In this document: in pieces, positions 14,052 to 21,150 of the stretch
How the letters are laid out: each line of letters opens with the position of its first letter
Numbering within the stretch: position 1 is the first letter of the stretch
Source: a virus
Virus record (IMG/VR): IMGVR_UViG_3300036854_000009
Location: 1 to 23,061 of that record
Direction: 5' to 3' (one strand)
DNA length: 23,061 bases
Made by a program: the position numbers and the translations under genes
The notes under the pieces: generated by a model
What the model was told of the DNA's origin: nothing
The model's input: the letters and a program-made list of their open reading frames with translations, nothing else
The model's database searches: none

Positions 14052-15695
14052 ATGGCACAACCCACAGGTGGGTCGGCACGAAACAATCCCAGCCATGCCC
14101 TACTGCACAACTTCCACGTAGACGTGAAGATGTTTGGAGCTGTCGGCAATGGCTCGACCGACGACACCGCCGCTATCCAGGCGGGGATTGATGCTGTCGC
14201 ATCAGCCGGCGGCGGCACGCTGTTCTTCCCACCCACGTCGTCCTACTACAAGGTCACCAACCAGACGGCCAATCGAGCTCTCAAGGTCGCCGCAAGTGGA
14301 GTAGCCCTGATGGGGGCTGGCTACGGCTCCCGCATCCACAACACCTCGACCGATAGCTCCGTCGTCCTCGTCGGAGACGATGCCGCAGGAGATACCGCCA
14401 CCTACACGGGTGTCACCATCGCCAACCTACGCATCACACAGACCCTTCCCCATACTGCTGACGACTGGGCAGCTGTCAAGATCCGCAGTGTCTACGGTGC
14501 GCGGGTTCTCAACTGTGACTTCGATAGCATAGGCATAGCTATCTCTGTCCAGCGGCGCAATGCTGCTGATGCACGCCCGGAAGCCTGCATCGTCCAGGGC
14601 AACCGGATCAATGCTGGCAGCAACCACCGGATGGGCATCGAGATATTCGCCGCCAAGGGTTGCCAGGTCATCGGCAACAACATCACCAGTACCACCACCA
14701 CGGCACTGGGCATCCGCTCCGCTGGTGGCCTCGACAACCTGTTCGCCAACAACTTCATCAGGGGCTGCAACTCGGGCTTCAGCTTCCAGGGAGGCTCCGG
14801 TCCCACTGAGCCCAACCACCGCGCCGCCGTCATCGGTAACCGCGTGGTCGGCCTCATCGGCTCGAGTGCCACGGGAATCATCCTGTTCAACGACATCCAG
14901 GACGCCCTGATTCAGGGGAACTATCTCGACGACTTCGTGTATGGCGTGTGGCTCAAGCCCGATACGGCGGGCGGCACCGACAGGATCGCGATCAAGGGGA
15001 ACCACCTGCGGACCTCCGCATCCACAACTCATGCCATCTTCGCTGGCCCCAACTCGGGGTCCAATGACAACACCGATGTGCGCATCATAGAGAACTACAT
15101 CGAAGCCGGGGCTGGCGGGAATGGGATCTACCTTGACACAGTGACCGGCAGGAACCACCTACTGCGGAATACCGTGTTCCTCGGTTCGGGTGGCGATGGC
15201 ATCCAGCACGTCAACTCCGCAGCGGGCGTGGAGACGTACTCGCATGGAAACTCGATCCATGGTGCGGGAGTCCTGCTTGCCAATGACAACAGGGGAACCG
15301 GTTCGGGCGCATACGTCAACTACAACACCCAGGGTATCGACGACAACTACTACAACCAGACGGATGGGGCAGACGTAGAACTTGCCATCTTCACCCCCGC
15401 CCAGATCACGGCGAACCAGAACGACTACGACCCGCTGTTCGGAAGTGGGCGAGTAGCGGGAACATGGCGCATCAGTTCAGACGCGGCTAGGAACATCACT
15501 GGGATCGCCGGTGGCTACTCCGGTCGACGGCTCACGCTGATAAACGTCAACGGGGCGGCAAACACCATCACCCTGACGGCTGAGGATGCGTTGTCCGCTG
15601 CCGCTAACCGCATCATTGGTGGGTTCGCCATCGCGCAGAATGGTGTGGCTCGACTGATCTATGACGACACTTCGGCTAGATGGCGGGTGGCCTGA
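14052..15695 (+). CDS. Beta-helix tailspike / putative exopolysaccharide depolymerase
   Basis: This 547-aa protein starts right after the tape measure stop (TAA-ATG). Residues 25-43, VKMFGAVGNGSTDDTAAIQ, are the standard opening of pectate-lyase-3/GH28-like phage spikes, followed by GGGTLFFPP. The middle (about 70-420) has regular Asn/Gly turns of a right-handed beta-helix (VQGNRINAGSN, IGNNITSTTTT, IIENYIEAGAGGNGIYLD). The last ~100 residues (GTWRISSDAARNITGI, ANTITLTAEDAL, ARLIYDDTSARWRVA) look like a trimerisation or capping domain common to fibre proteins. No signal peptide is present. The active site and substrate cannot be read. It probably binds or cuts host surface glycan. Confidence 0.82.
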   Translation: MAQPTGGSARNNPSHALLHNFHVDVKMFGAVGNGSTDDTAAIQAGIDAVASAGGGTLFFPPTSSYYKVTNQTANRALKVAASGVALMGAGYGSRIHNTSTDSSVVLVGDDAAGDTATYTGVTIANLRITQTLPHTADDWAAVKIRSVYGARVLNCDFDSIGIAISVQRRNAADARPEACIVQGNRINAGSNHRMGIEIFAAKGCQVIGNNITSTTTTALGIRSAGGLDNLFANNFIRGCNSGFSFQGGSGPTEPNHRAAVIGNRVVGLIGSSATGIILFNDIQDALIQGNYLDDFVYGVWLKPDTAGGTDRIAIKGNHLRTSASTTHAIFAGPNSGSNDNTDVRIIENYIEAGAGGNGIYLDTVTGRNHLLRNTVFLGSGGDGIQHVNSAAGVETYSHGNSIHGAGVLLANDNRGTGSGAYVNYNTQGIDDNYYNQTDGADVELAIFTPAQITANQNDYDPLFGSGRVAGTWRISSDAARNITGIAGGYSGRRLTLINVNGAANTITLTAEDALSAAANRIIGGFAIAQNGVARLIYDDTSARWRVA

Positions 15696-15697
15696 TT

Positions 15698-16897
15698 GTG
15701 GCGCTGCCTACCCTCATCGTTGAACTAGACCTCGGCGACCCACTCTCTACCCCAACATGGTCCGCGGACCTCACCCCATATGTCCGCTCTTGGAGTACGC
15801 ACCGAGGCACCTCGCGGGAGCTTCAGCGGGTGGAGGCGGGAACGGCGACCATCACCCTGGACAATCGCTCAGGCCGGTTCACGCCGCAGAACACCCTGTC
15901 CCCCCATTACCCCAACCTGCTACCGATGCGGCGTGTCCGCATCTCTGTACTGGGTGATGGGTATGACGCCGGCCTATACGACCCCGACGGGGCCTATGAT
16001 GTTGGATACCCCATCTTCCAGGGATTCGTGGAGTCTTGGCCCGCCACATTCCCCGGCGGGGTAGATCAGGTCGTCACCATCAGCGTTGTCGATGGCTTCA
16101 AGCTGCTATCCCTGGCGGCTGTCTCAGGCTCGTTCTCCCAGCAGGGTAGTGGGGCTCGAGTAACAGCCATTCTCGACGCCGTCGGCTGGCCTGCGGCGGA
16201 TCGGGCCATTTCCACTGGCAATTCGACGGTGCCGGCAATCACCCTAACCGACGTCTCGGCGCTCCAGCATCTGCAAGATATCGAGCACGCCGAAGGTGGG
16301 CGGTTGTTCGTGGGCCGTGATGGCAAGATCAACTTCGCTGGCCGCTACGATACCCTGACCGCGCCCGACTTCACCGGACGTACCTGGACCGATGACGGTT
16401 CCCATGTAATGAGCTACCGAGACATCGAGCTGGTCTTTGATGACCAATTGATCGTCAATGATGCCCGCCTTACCAGGGATGGCGGTGTACAGCAGGTGGC
16501 AACATCTGCAACATCGAAGACGCGCTATGGCACCCGCTCTCTAGTCGAGGGCAGCATCCAGCTCGTTACCGATAACGAAGTGCTCGACTTCGCTAATGAG
16601 CTCGTCGGTAGGTATGCCGAACCCGTGCTACGCATCGAGGGATTCGAGGATAACGCTCTAGGCCATGGACTCTGGTTTGGCATCCTGGGGCGTGAGCTAC
16701 GTGACCGAATCCTAATCATTAAACACCCGATGGGTTCTAGCACGCTCTCCCAGGATTCATACATCGAGGGAATCTCCCACAACGCACCCGGTGGTGGGGA
16801 GTGGCGCGTCACTTTAAACGTGAGCCCCGCCGACGCGGAAGCATGGTTCGTGTGGGGCATCTCGAAGTGGGGTGTGGACACCCGGTGGGGACGTTAA
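15698..16897 (+). CDS. Minor tail protein (baseplate/Dit-Tal-like)
   Basis: This protein of about 399 aa starts at GTG 15698 (MALPTLIVELDLGD), 2 nt after the spike stop. ATG 15680 would add six residues and overlap the spike gene, and neither start has a strong Shine-Dalgarno. The N-terminal domain has the distal-tail pattern: DLTPYVRSWSTHRGTSRELQ, EAGTATITLDNRSGRFTPQN and PMRRVRISV. A middle domain (VVTISVVDGFKLLSLA, ITLTDVSALQHLQDIEHAEG, GRLFVGRDGKINF) resembles minor tail proteins that follow tape measures. It is likely part of the tail tip. The next gene begins immediately after its TAA. Confidence 0.75.
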   Translation: MALPTLIVELDLGDPLSTPTWSADLTPYVRSWSTHRGTSRELQRVEAGTATITLDNRSGRFTPQNTLSPHYPNLLPMRRVRISVLGDGYDAGLYDPDGAYDVGYPIFQGFVESWPATFPGGVDQVVTISVVDGFKLLSLAAVSGSFSQQGSGARVTAILDAVGWPAADRAISTGNSTVPAITLTDVSALQHLQDIEHAEGGRLFVGRDGKINFAGRYDTLTAPDFTGRTWTDDGSHVMSYRDIELVFDDQLIVNDARLTRDGGVQQVATSATSKTRYGTRSLVEGSIQLVTDNEVLDFANELVGRYAEPVLRIEGFEDNALGHGLWFGILGRELRDRILIIKHPMGSSTLSQDSYIEGISHNAPGGGEWRVTLNVSPADAEAWFVWGISKWGVDTRWGR

Positions 16898-17572
16898 ATG
16901 CCCTGGACTAATCCTAACGACGCAGCTGCCGATGCGGTCACGGGTCAGGTGGCACCGGCCTCATTGTGGAACACATACGGCGCGGACAACCTCGCGATGC
17001 TCGGGCGGGATATCACACCGATGCGCCACGTCGGTACGACCGACATGGAGATCTGGTATCCATGCGGACAGGCCTATGCGGCCAATGCCGGAACCACATC
17101 TACGGGGGCCATGAGCGTGAACACCCTCTATGCGGTTGCCTTCACGGCCCCACGTAACTCTACAATCGACAGGATCGCCTTCGAGATCGTAGCTAGTCAG
17201 AGCACGTTCTTTGCCCGATGCGGAATCTATAAGACCGTCTCCAATACCAACATGTATCCGGGTGCGCTCGTGGTCGATGGAGGGGAGTTCTCTACCGGTA
17301 CCACGGGCGTGAAGGCGGCGACTATCAGCACGGCGCTCCCCGATTGCTACTACTGGGCCGTCTTTCTCACCAATGCCACGGCGGCCACGTTCCGTCAATT
17401 GCTTCAGCACGCCCCCCTTATCGGCTTCACGAGTGCCCTTGGAGACGGCACGAGCAATCAGTTCCTCACACGCGCCCAGACCTACGGAGCCCTGCCGTCA
17501 ACCTTCCCCGCATCGCCAGCCACGAAGGCGGGTGGTGGTGCTCCGCTCGTCGCAATCAGATTCTCGGCGTGA
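16898..17572 (+). CDS. Tail fibre or receptor-binding-type protein
   Basis: This 224-aa protein starts with WTNPNDAAADAVTGQVAPAS and WNTYGADNLAML, a recurrent N-terminal adaptor motif of actinophage tail/fibre proteins. The rest is beta-rich with small residues (FTAPRNSTIDRIAFEIVAS, CGIYKTVSNTNMYPGALV, YYWAVFLTNATAATF, PLVAIRFSA), typical of a fibre head domain. It contains Cys56, Cys108 and Cys149. It follows the minor tail gene with TAA-ATG adjacency and is the last tail gene before lysis. A host-recognition role is inferred; the ligand is unknown. Confidence 0.65.
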   Translation: MPWTNPNDAAADAVTGQVAPASLWNTYGADNLAMLGRDITPMRHVGTTDMEIWYPCGQAYAANAGTTSTGAMSVNTLYAVAFTAPRNSTIDRIAFEIVASQSTFFARCGIYKTVSNTNMYPGALVVDGGEFSTGTTGVKAATISTALPDCYYWAVFLTNATAATFRQLLQHAPLIGFTSALGDGTSNQFLTRAQTYGALPSTFPASPATKAGGGAPLVAIRFSA

Positions 17573-17596
17573 CCGGCAGGACAGCCTAACTACCAG

Positions 17597-18169
17597 ATGC
17601 GAGTCAACGAGTTCAGTTCCAAATACCTCAACCAGACCAAGTCCCATAGCGGGCCTCGCCCCCCAGTTGTTATCAACCTAGTCGTTATCCACGACACCGA
17701 GGGGACGACTGCCGAGGGTGGGGCCTATACCCTCACGCACCGCACGGACGCTTCTACGCATGTAGTGGTGGACGATGCTCACACCTTCCGGGTCCTGCCC
17801 GACACCATCATCGCCTGGTGCGTGAAGTCCTATAACACGCCCACGATCCATGTTGAGCAAGCCGGCCTAGCTTCCTGGTCCACAATGACATGGCGGGACC
17901 GCGTCAAGACAATCCGCCGTGCGGCCTGGTGGGCCGCCTACTGGATGCGTGAGTACAACATCCCCTTCGTATTCCGTTCCGTAGCGGATCTGAATAGCGG
18001 GAGGATCAGCGGCTACACCAGCCACAACAACCTCTCACTATCCACTCTCTCGGATAGCACCCACACCGACCCAGGCCCGAACTATCCCTGGGCCATGCTG
18101 AAGACGCTCATCACGTACTACCGGGCGCAGATGCGGATGGGCCGACTTCGTAAACCCCGTGCGTTGTAG
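17597..18169 (+). CDS. N-acetylmuramoyl-L-alanine amidase endolysin (amidase_2 type)
   Basis: This 190-aa enzyme would cleave the amide between MurNAc and L-Ala to lyse the cell. Motifs of the Zn amidase fold are visible: VVIHDTEG (His32), THVVVDD (His55) leading the central strand, ITAWCV-like IIAWCVKSYN, VEQAG, and the late HTDPGPNYPW (His156, Asp158) with the second Zn-ligand site. There is no signal peptide, so release needs a holin. The C-terminus is short and basic (MRMGRLRKPRAL) with no recognisable wall-binding domain. It opens the lysis module after a 24-nt gap. Confidence 0.88.
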   Translation: MRVNEFSSKYLNQTKSHSGPRPPVVINLVVIHDTEGTTAEGGAYTLTHRTDASTHVVVDDAHTFRVLPDTIIAWCVKSYNTPTIHVEQAGLASWSTMTWRDRVKTIRRAAWWAAYWMREYNIPFVFRSVADLNSGRISGYTSHNNLSLSTLSDSTHTDPGPNYPWAMLKTLITYYRAQMRMGRLRKPRAL

Positions 18170-18172
18170 GCC

Positions 18173-18598
18173 ATGGAACCGCTTCCCATCCTGTTCGGCT
18201 TCCTGGGAGCCGGCGGCCTAGCCGTATTGCTGAGAATCATCCTGGGATATGCGTCGAAGACGCAGTCCACGTTCCAGGGCGCCCTCCAGGACCAGCGGAC
18301 GTCGTACCAGGCATTCTTGGAGAACCAGCGGAAGGAGTTCGAGACGTTCCTCGACAACCATATGAGCAACACCACGAAGGCCCTGGACAACCTGGTCCAC
18401 GCCACCGAGCGTCTCAGTGACAACGCCTCCAAGGAACATGAAGAGACCAGACAGCTTATAAGAGACCAAGCCAGGATTGTCCGCGATGGTCATCGAAAGC
18501 TGGGGCAGTTGCTACAAGCTAATCGCAACACGGCAAAGGTTGGCCGTGCCCTTGATGAGGTGATGGTCGAGCAAGAAGAAAAGAACAATGAACGGTGA
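18173..18598 (+). CDS. Membrane-anchored coiled-coil protein
   Basis: This 141-aa protein has one N-terminal hydrophobic helix (about residues 5-25, ILFGFLGAGGLAVLLRIILG) followed by about 110 residues of charged helix. Leu recurs every 11 residues at 38, 49, 60 and 71 in units LQDQR, LENQR, LDNHM and LDNLV. This points to a hendecad (right-handed) coiled coil rather than heptads. It starts 3 nt after the lysin stop and overlaps the next gene by 11 nt. Similar anchored helical proteins lie in actinophage lysis cassettes. A holin-partner or envelope-spanning role is possible; the function is unknown. Confidence 0.75.
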   Translation: MEPLPILFGFLGAGGLAVLLRIILGYASKTQSTFQGALQDQRTSYQAFLENQRKEFETFLDNHMSNTTKALDNLVHATERLSDNASKEHEETRQLIRDQARIVRDGHRKLGQLLQANRNTAKVGRALDEVMVEQEEKNNER

Positions 18599-18848
18599 TG
18601 TTCGTCAAAAGCTGAAGGAATGGACTATCGCCCTCATCGTGCCGCTGATGTTCGTAGCCGCATGGGTGTCGGTGCAGTCTGTTAACAATCAGCAGCAGGA
18701 GCAGAGACTGAAGATTCAGTGCTCTATCCAGCAGCAGAATATCGAGCAGCTCCATGCCCTGAAACAGATAGCTAGGGAACTGGGATTGCCGGGAGCCTTT
18801 GAGATACCACCGAGGAGTGCAGAATGCGCCGAATTAGATGGACAGTGA
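18588..18848 (+). CDS. Small single-pass membrane protein of lysis module
   Basis: This 86-aa protein has a short basic N-terminus, one transmembrane helix (about 13-31, TIALIVPLMFVAAWVSVQS), then a Gln-rich helical outer part (NNQQQEQRLKIQCSIQQQN) and the end ARELGLPGAFEIPP...AEC with Cys45 and Cys80. This topology (in-out) is typical of small actinophage proteins beside the holin. A spanin-like or holin-modulating role is possible, but no lipobox is present. It overlaps neighbours on both sides (11 and 25 nt). Confidence 0.7.
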   Translation: MNGDVRQKLKEWTIALIVPLMFVAAWVSVQSVNNQQQEQRLKIQCSIQQQNIEQLHALKQIARELGLPGAFEIPPRSAECAELDGQ

Positions 18849-19351
18849 GCACCGTCCTAGCCCTGCTGTTGTTCGGGGCGTTCGTGCCGTCGAGTCCAAT
18901 AGCTGTTGGTGTCGGATCAGACTGCACCAAGGTCGGCACCAAGTACAAGGACGAACTGGCGGGCTCGAACCGCATGGACATCATCTGCGCTCTTGGTGAC
19001 GACGACTACGTCGCTGGCCGGGGTGGGCCGGATGTTCTCCGGGGTGGCCTCGGTAACGACACCGTTGTTGGTAGCGGGGGGCAGGATGCCCTCAGGGGCG
19101 GAGCTGGAGACGATCGGATTTTTGCATCGGCCGACGGGAAGGTCGATCATCTCGCCGGCGGCCCCGGGATAGACAGCTGCTACGGAGACCAAATCGACTT
19201 CTTCAACGGATGCGAGAAGATCGTTCGCCATACGGCTAGCCCGACCGTAGTAGCTATGGCCCAGGCATTCTCCGGCTCAGTAACAGTAGGCGAGAAGTAC
19301 CAGAAGTGCTTCGCTGCCAACCCGTCCTGCACCGACGCGGACCGGCCATGA
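18824..19351 (+). CDS. Exported RTX-repeat (calcium-binding) protein
   Basis: This 175-aa protein has a signal peptide (MRRIRWTVS, then VLALLLFGAFVPS, cleavage probably near residue 26-30). Five 9-residue RTX-like units follow (about 58-101: DDDYVAGRGGPD, VLRGGLGNDTVVG, DALRGGAGDD), the classic GGxGxD calcium beta-roll. A GIDSCYGDQIDFFNGCEKI segment has Cys119 and Cys130; in all six Cys are present (34, 55, 119, 130, 162, 169). GAGGAG (about 18811-18816) precedes ATG 18824 within the previous gene. It overlaps the next gene by ATGA. Such small exported RTX-like proteins occur in actinobacteria. Its role in a phage lysis block is unknown. Confidence 0.78.
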   Translation: MRRIRWTVSTVLALLLFGAFVPSSPIAVGVGSDCTKVGTKYKDELAGSNRMDIICALGDDDYVAGRGGPDVLRGGLGNDTVVGSGGQDALRGGAGDDRIFASADGKVDHLAGGPGIDSCYGDQIDFFNGCEKIVRHTASPTVVAMAQAFSGSVTVGEKYQKCFAANPSCTDADRP

Positions 19352-19515
19352 CCAAGCACATCGAATCCCTGGAGAAGAAACTCGTGACGCTCATCCGAGA
19401 GTCTGAGCGCCTATACAAGATGCTGGATGAGTGTCTCAAGTCCCGGGAACGGCTACAGCAGGAGATCGAGGACTTAAAGGGGACATTCGCCAAGTACAAC
19501 GACAAGGAGGAGTAG
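19348..19515 (+). CDS. Small coiled-coil protein
   Basis: ATG 19348 (ATGA overlap) gives 55 aa. The whole protein is a charged amphipathic helix: TKHIESLEKKLVTLIRESER, LYKMLDECLKS, LQQEIEDLKGTFAKYNDKEE, with heptad-like Leu/Ile spacing. There is no membrane segment. It ends in TAGTG overlap with the next membrane-protein gene. It may be a regulatory partner (antiholin-like) or an oligomerising lysis accessory. This is inference from position only. Confidence 0.65.
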   Translation: MTKHIESLEKKLVTLIRESERLYKMLDECLKSRERLQQEIEDLKGTFAKYNDKEE

Positions 19516-19658
19516 TGGACGTGATTCGCAAGGCGCTGGTTATCGCGGCGTTGATCCTCGCCGTTCTCGCCCTATTCGGGGCGGAGGTACTGGGCCTTAG
19601 TTCGGTTAAGGAACTAGCACTTGGCCTCGGCTGTCTAGCCGTGGCCTCACTTGTCTAG
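19515..19658 (+). CDS. Small two-helix membrane protein (holin-like)
   Basis: GTG 19515 overlaps the previous TAG as TAGTG and gives 47 aa. Reading from here gives MDVIRKALVIAALILAVLAL, with a first hydrophobic helix (about 6-25), a short polar turn LSSVKE, then LALGLGCLAVASLV as a second helix. Longer frames starting inside the preceding gene look like noise. The size and arrangement match small actinophage membrane proteins next to holins. It may be a holin or a membrane partner of the 70-aa protein that follows 12 nt later. Confidence 0.65.
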   Translation: MDVIRKALVIAALILAVLALFGAEVLGLSSVKELALGLGCLAVASLV

Positions 19659-19670
19659 GGGGATAGACAG

Positions 19671-19883
19671 ATGACCATTCTCGGCAAGTCCTTTACGCAG
19701 GCAGATGCGCGTCGTGTGATCTGGACTGCGATTCAAGCCGGAGTAGCGGTCTTTGTCGCAGCTAGCGTTACCGACGTCAAGACTGCCAAGGTCGCGGCCC
19801 TGGCCGCATTGACCGCTGCCGGTGCTGCTGCGCTGAGCGCGGTGAAGAACTGGTGGTTGACCGACTCAAGCCCAGTCAAGTGA
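19671..19883 (+). CDS. Putative holin
   Basis: This 70-aa protein has a polar start (MTILGKSFTQADARRV), a first hydrophobic helix (about 17-32), a short turn TDVKTAK, an Ala-rich second helix (VAALAALTAAGAAALSAVKN, 41-60) and a short tail. AlSavkN near the end of the second helix is typical of holins from actinophages. Two helices, small size and position after the endolysin fit a pore that releases amidase. Its stop overlaps the next GTG as GTGA. Confidence 0.72.
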   Translation: MTILGKSFTQADARRVIWTAIQAGVAVFVAASVTDVKTAKVAALAALTAAGAAALSAVKNWWLTDSSPVK

Positions 19884-20578
19884 CGGAATACAAACTAGGT
19901 CGAGTCCACGATCCCGAGACACCTCGGGCCATGGCGCTATATCCCGTCAGGGCTGAGACATCCACAAGGCTACGGCGGAAGTGGAATCAGAACGGGGCGT
20001 GGCTAGACCAGGATGGGTACGGGACATGTGTCGGCAATGCTTTTGCTCATCGTAGGGCGGATGGTCCACTGCTGATCGAGGGGATTGACGAGGCCTTCGC
20101 CCAGCAGCTCTACCTGGAAGCATCAGAGTTCTTCTACGGAATCCCCGATACCGACATGCAGAGCGGTACCTCCGGGCTCTCCGCATGCCAAGCCCTGATG
20201 AAGCGGGGAGCCATCGACCGCTACGAGTGGATGACTAGCCCCGAAGCTCTTCGCTACACCATCCTCGAGCGAGGCTCCGTCTGCGTGGGGACGGCCTGGT
20301 ACTCATCCATGTTCGATACCCCACCCGACGGCCTGGGACACAAGTATGTGCGCTACAACCCCGTCTCCACCCGAGTGGGCGGGCATGAGTACCTCATCAA
20401 CGGACTTGACCTGGACCCGCTAGACGGTAGCGAGCCCTATTACCGGATGAAGAACTCGTGGGGCCGGGGCTGGGGGGAGAACGGAACCGCCAGATTCCGA
20501 CTGGCCGATCTCGAGGAACTCGTCTTCACTGGTTGGGGCGATTGTGTCCTCATCCACGAGGTGCCGAGGGCAGCGTGA
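19880..20578 (+). CDS. Papain-family (C1) cysteine peptidase
   Basis: From GTG 19880 (GTGA overlap; GTG 19853 would add nine residues) the protein is 232 aa. The papain catalytic set is complete: Gln44 and Cys50 in WLDQDGYGTCVGNAFAH, His169 in GGHEYLINGLD, and Asn192 in MKNSWGRGWGENGTARF, the hallmark KNSWGxxWGxxG. Length matches a mature C1A domain with no propeptide, and no signal peptide is visible, so it would act in the cytoplasm, after lysis, or in the virion. It sits between holin and small zinc-protein genes and is coupled to both. The substrate is unknown: host wall-associated protein, defence factor or virion processing are all possible. Confidence 0.85.
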   Translation: MTEYKLGRVHDPETPRAMALYPVRAETSTRLRRKWNQNGAWLDQDGYGTCVGNAFAHRRADGPLLIEGIDEAFAQQLYLEASEFFYGIPDTDMQSGTSGLSACQALMKRGAIDRYEWMTSPEALRYTILERGSVCVGTAWYSSMFDTPPDGLGHKYVRYNPVSTRVGGHEYLINGLDLDPLDGSEPYYRMKNSWGRGWGENGTARFRLADLEELVFTGWGDCVLIHEVPRAA

Positions 20579-20775
20579 CCTACCCACCAATCTACGCTTG
20601 CATGGACCCGCTGAATCGAGCGCCTAGTTACGCCGCAGCCCGATGCAGTATCTGCGGATGCGCTACCGATCTGAAGCGAATCGGCATGGAGTTCACCTGC
20701 CGGGGCATGCACCACTATAAGGATTGGGATTTGATCCTTGAGCAGTGGTGCGAGAATGCGGAGCCGGCGGCATGA
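20575..20775 (+). CDS. Small Cys-rich (zinc-binding type) protein
   Basis: GTG 20575 (GTGA overlap) gives 66 aa. Cys residues occur at 9, 24, 27, 29, 42 and 59, with His46-His47. CSICGC and a later TCRGMHH could make a single zinc site. A helix-like end DWDLILEQWCEN follows. It is coupled to the peptidase upstream and to a membrane-protein gene downstream (ATGA). Small zinc-ribbon proteins are common in phages. The function is unknown. Confidence 0.65.
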   Translation: MTYPPIYACMDPLNRAPSYAAARCSICGCATDLKRIGMEFTCRGMHHYKDWDLILEQWCENAEPAA

Positions 20776-20957
20776 CGCTCAACGAGGTGCTCTGGGCGAT
20801 AGTCCTGTTTGCGGGGCTCGCGCTAGAGGTCATCGGACTCATGGATCGCCGCGATAGGTGGCTCCCGCTATCGGACTACATCAACCGGTGGGTACCGCCT
20901 GCCCTCATCGCCGCTGCTCTTATCTGGTTGGCGCATCATTTCGGATTGAGTCCCTAG
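20772..20957 (+). CDS. Small two-helix membrane protein
   Basis: ATG 20772 (ATGA overlap) gives 61 aa with two predicted helices, VLWAIVLFAGLALEVIGLM (7-24) and PALIAAALIWLAHHFG (43-58), separated by a charged, aromatic loop DRRDRWLPLSDYINRW. Proteins of this form occur in many actinophage genomes near the lysis module and are annotated as membrane proteins. It could be a second holin or an envelope protein; the sequence does not decide. Confidence 0.65.
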   Translation: MTLNEVLWAIVLFAGLALEVIGLMDRRDRWLPLSDYINRWVPPALIAAALIWLAHHFGLSP

Positions 20958-20958
20958 C

Positions 20959-21141
20959 ATGACTACGCGCACAGCTCCGTGCTGGTGCGCCTCAACCTTC
21001 TTTATGCCGCATGTTCACGAACCAACTGGTGATCCGAATGTCTGCCCCCGATGCGGGACGGTCCGACTCCTCATGCCGTATCCCGAGCCCTACTGTGCGG
21101 GCTGTGGAAGGCAATGGGATTGGGGTCAAGTAATCAACTAG
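20959..21141 (+). CDS. Zinc-ribbon protein
   Basis: This 60-aa protein carries two CxxC knuckles, CPRC (29-32) and CAGC (46-49), spaced like a zinc ribbon, plus an N-terminal CWC (8-10) and HVH (18-20). This gives eight possible metal ligands. ATG 20959 starts 1 nt after the previous stop; its Shine-Dalgarno is weak. It could bind nucleic acid or a protein partner. A phage transcription or replication accessory role is plausible. Confidence 0.65.
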   Translation: MTTRTAPCWCASTFFMPHVHEPTGDPNVCPRCGTVRLLMPYPEPYCAGCGRQWDWGQVIN

Positions 21142-21150
21142 GAGACGACG

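Noticed and set aside
14427-15158. 243-aa antisense frame opposite the tailspike
   Set aside because: It mirrors the Asn/Gly/Asp repeats of the beta-helix gene. It has no independent motifs or ribosome-binding site.
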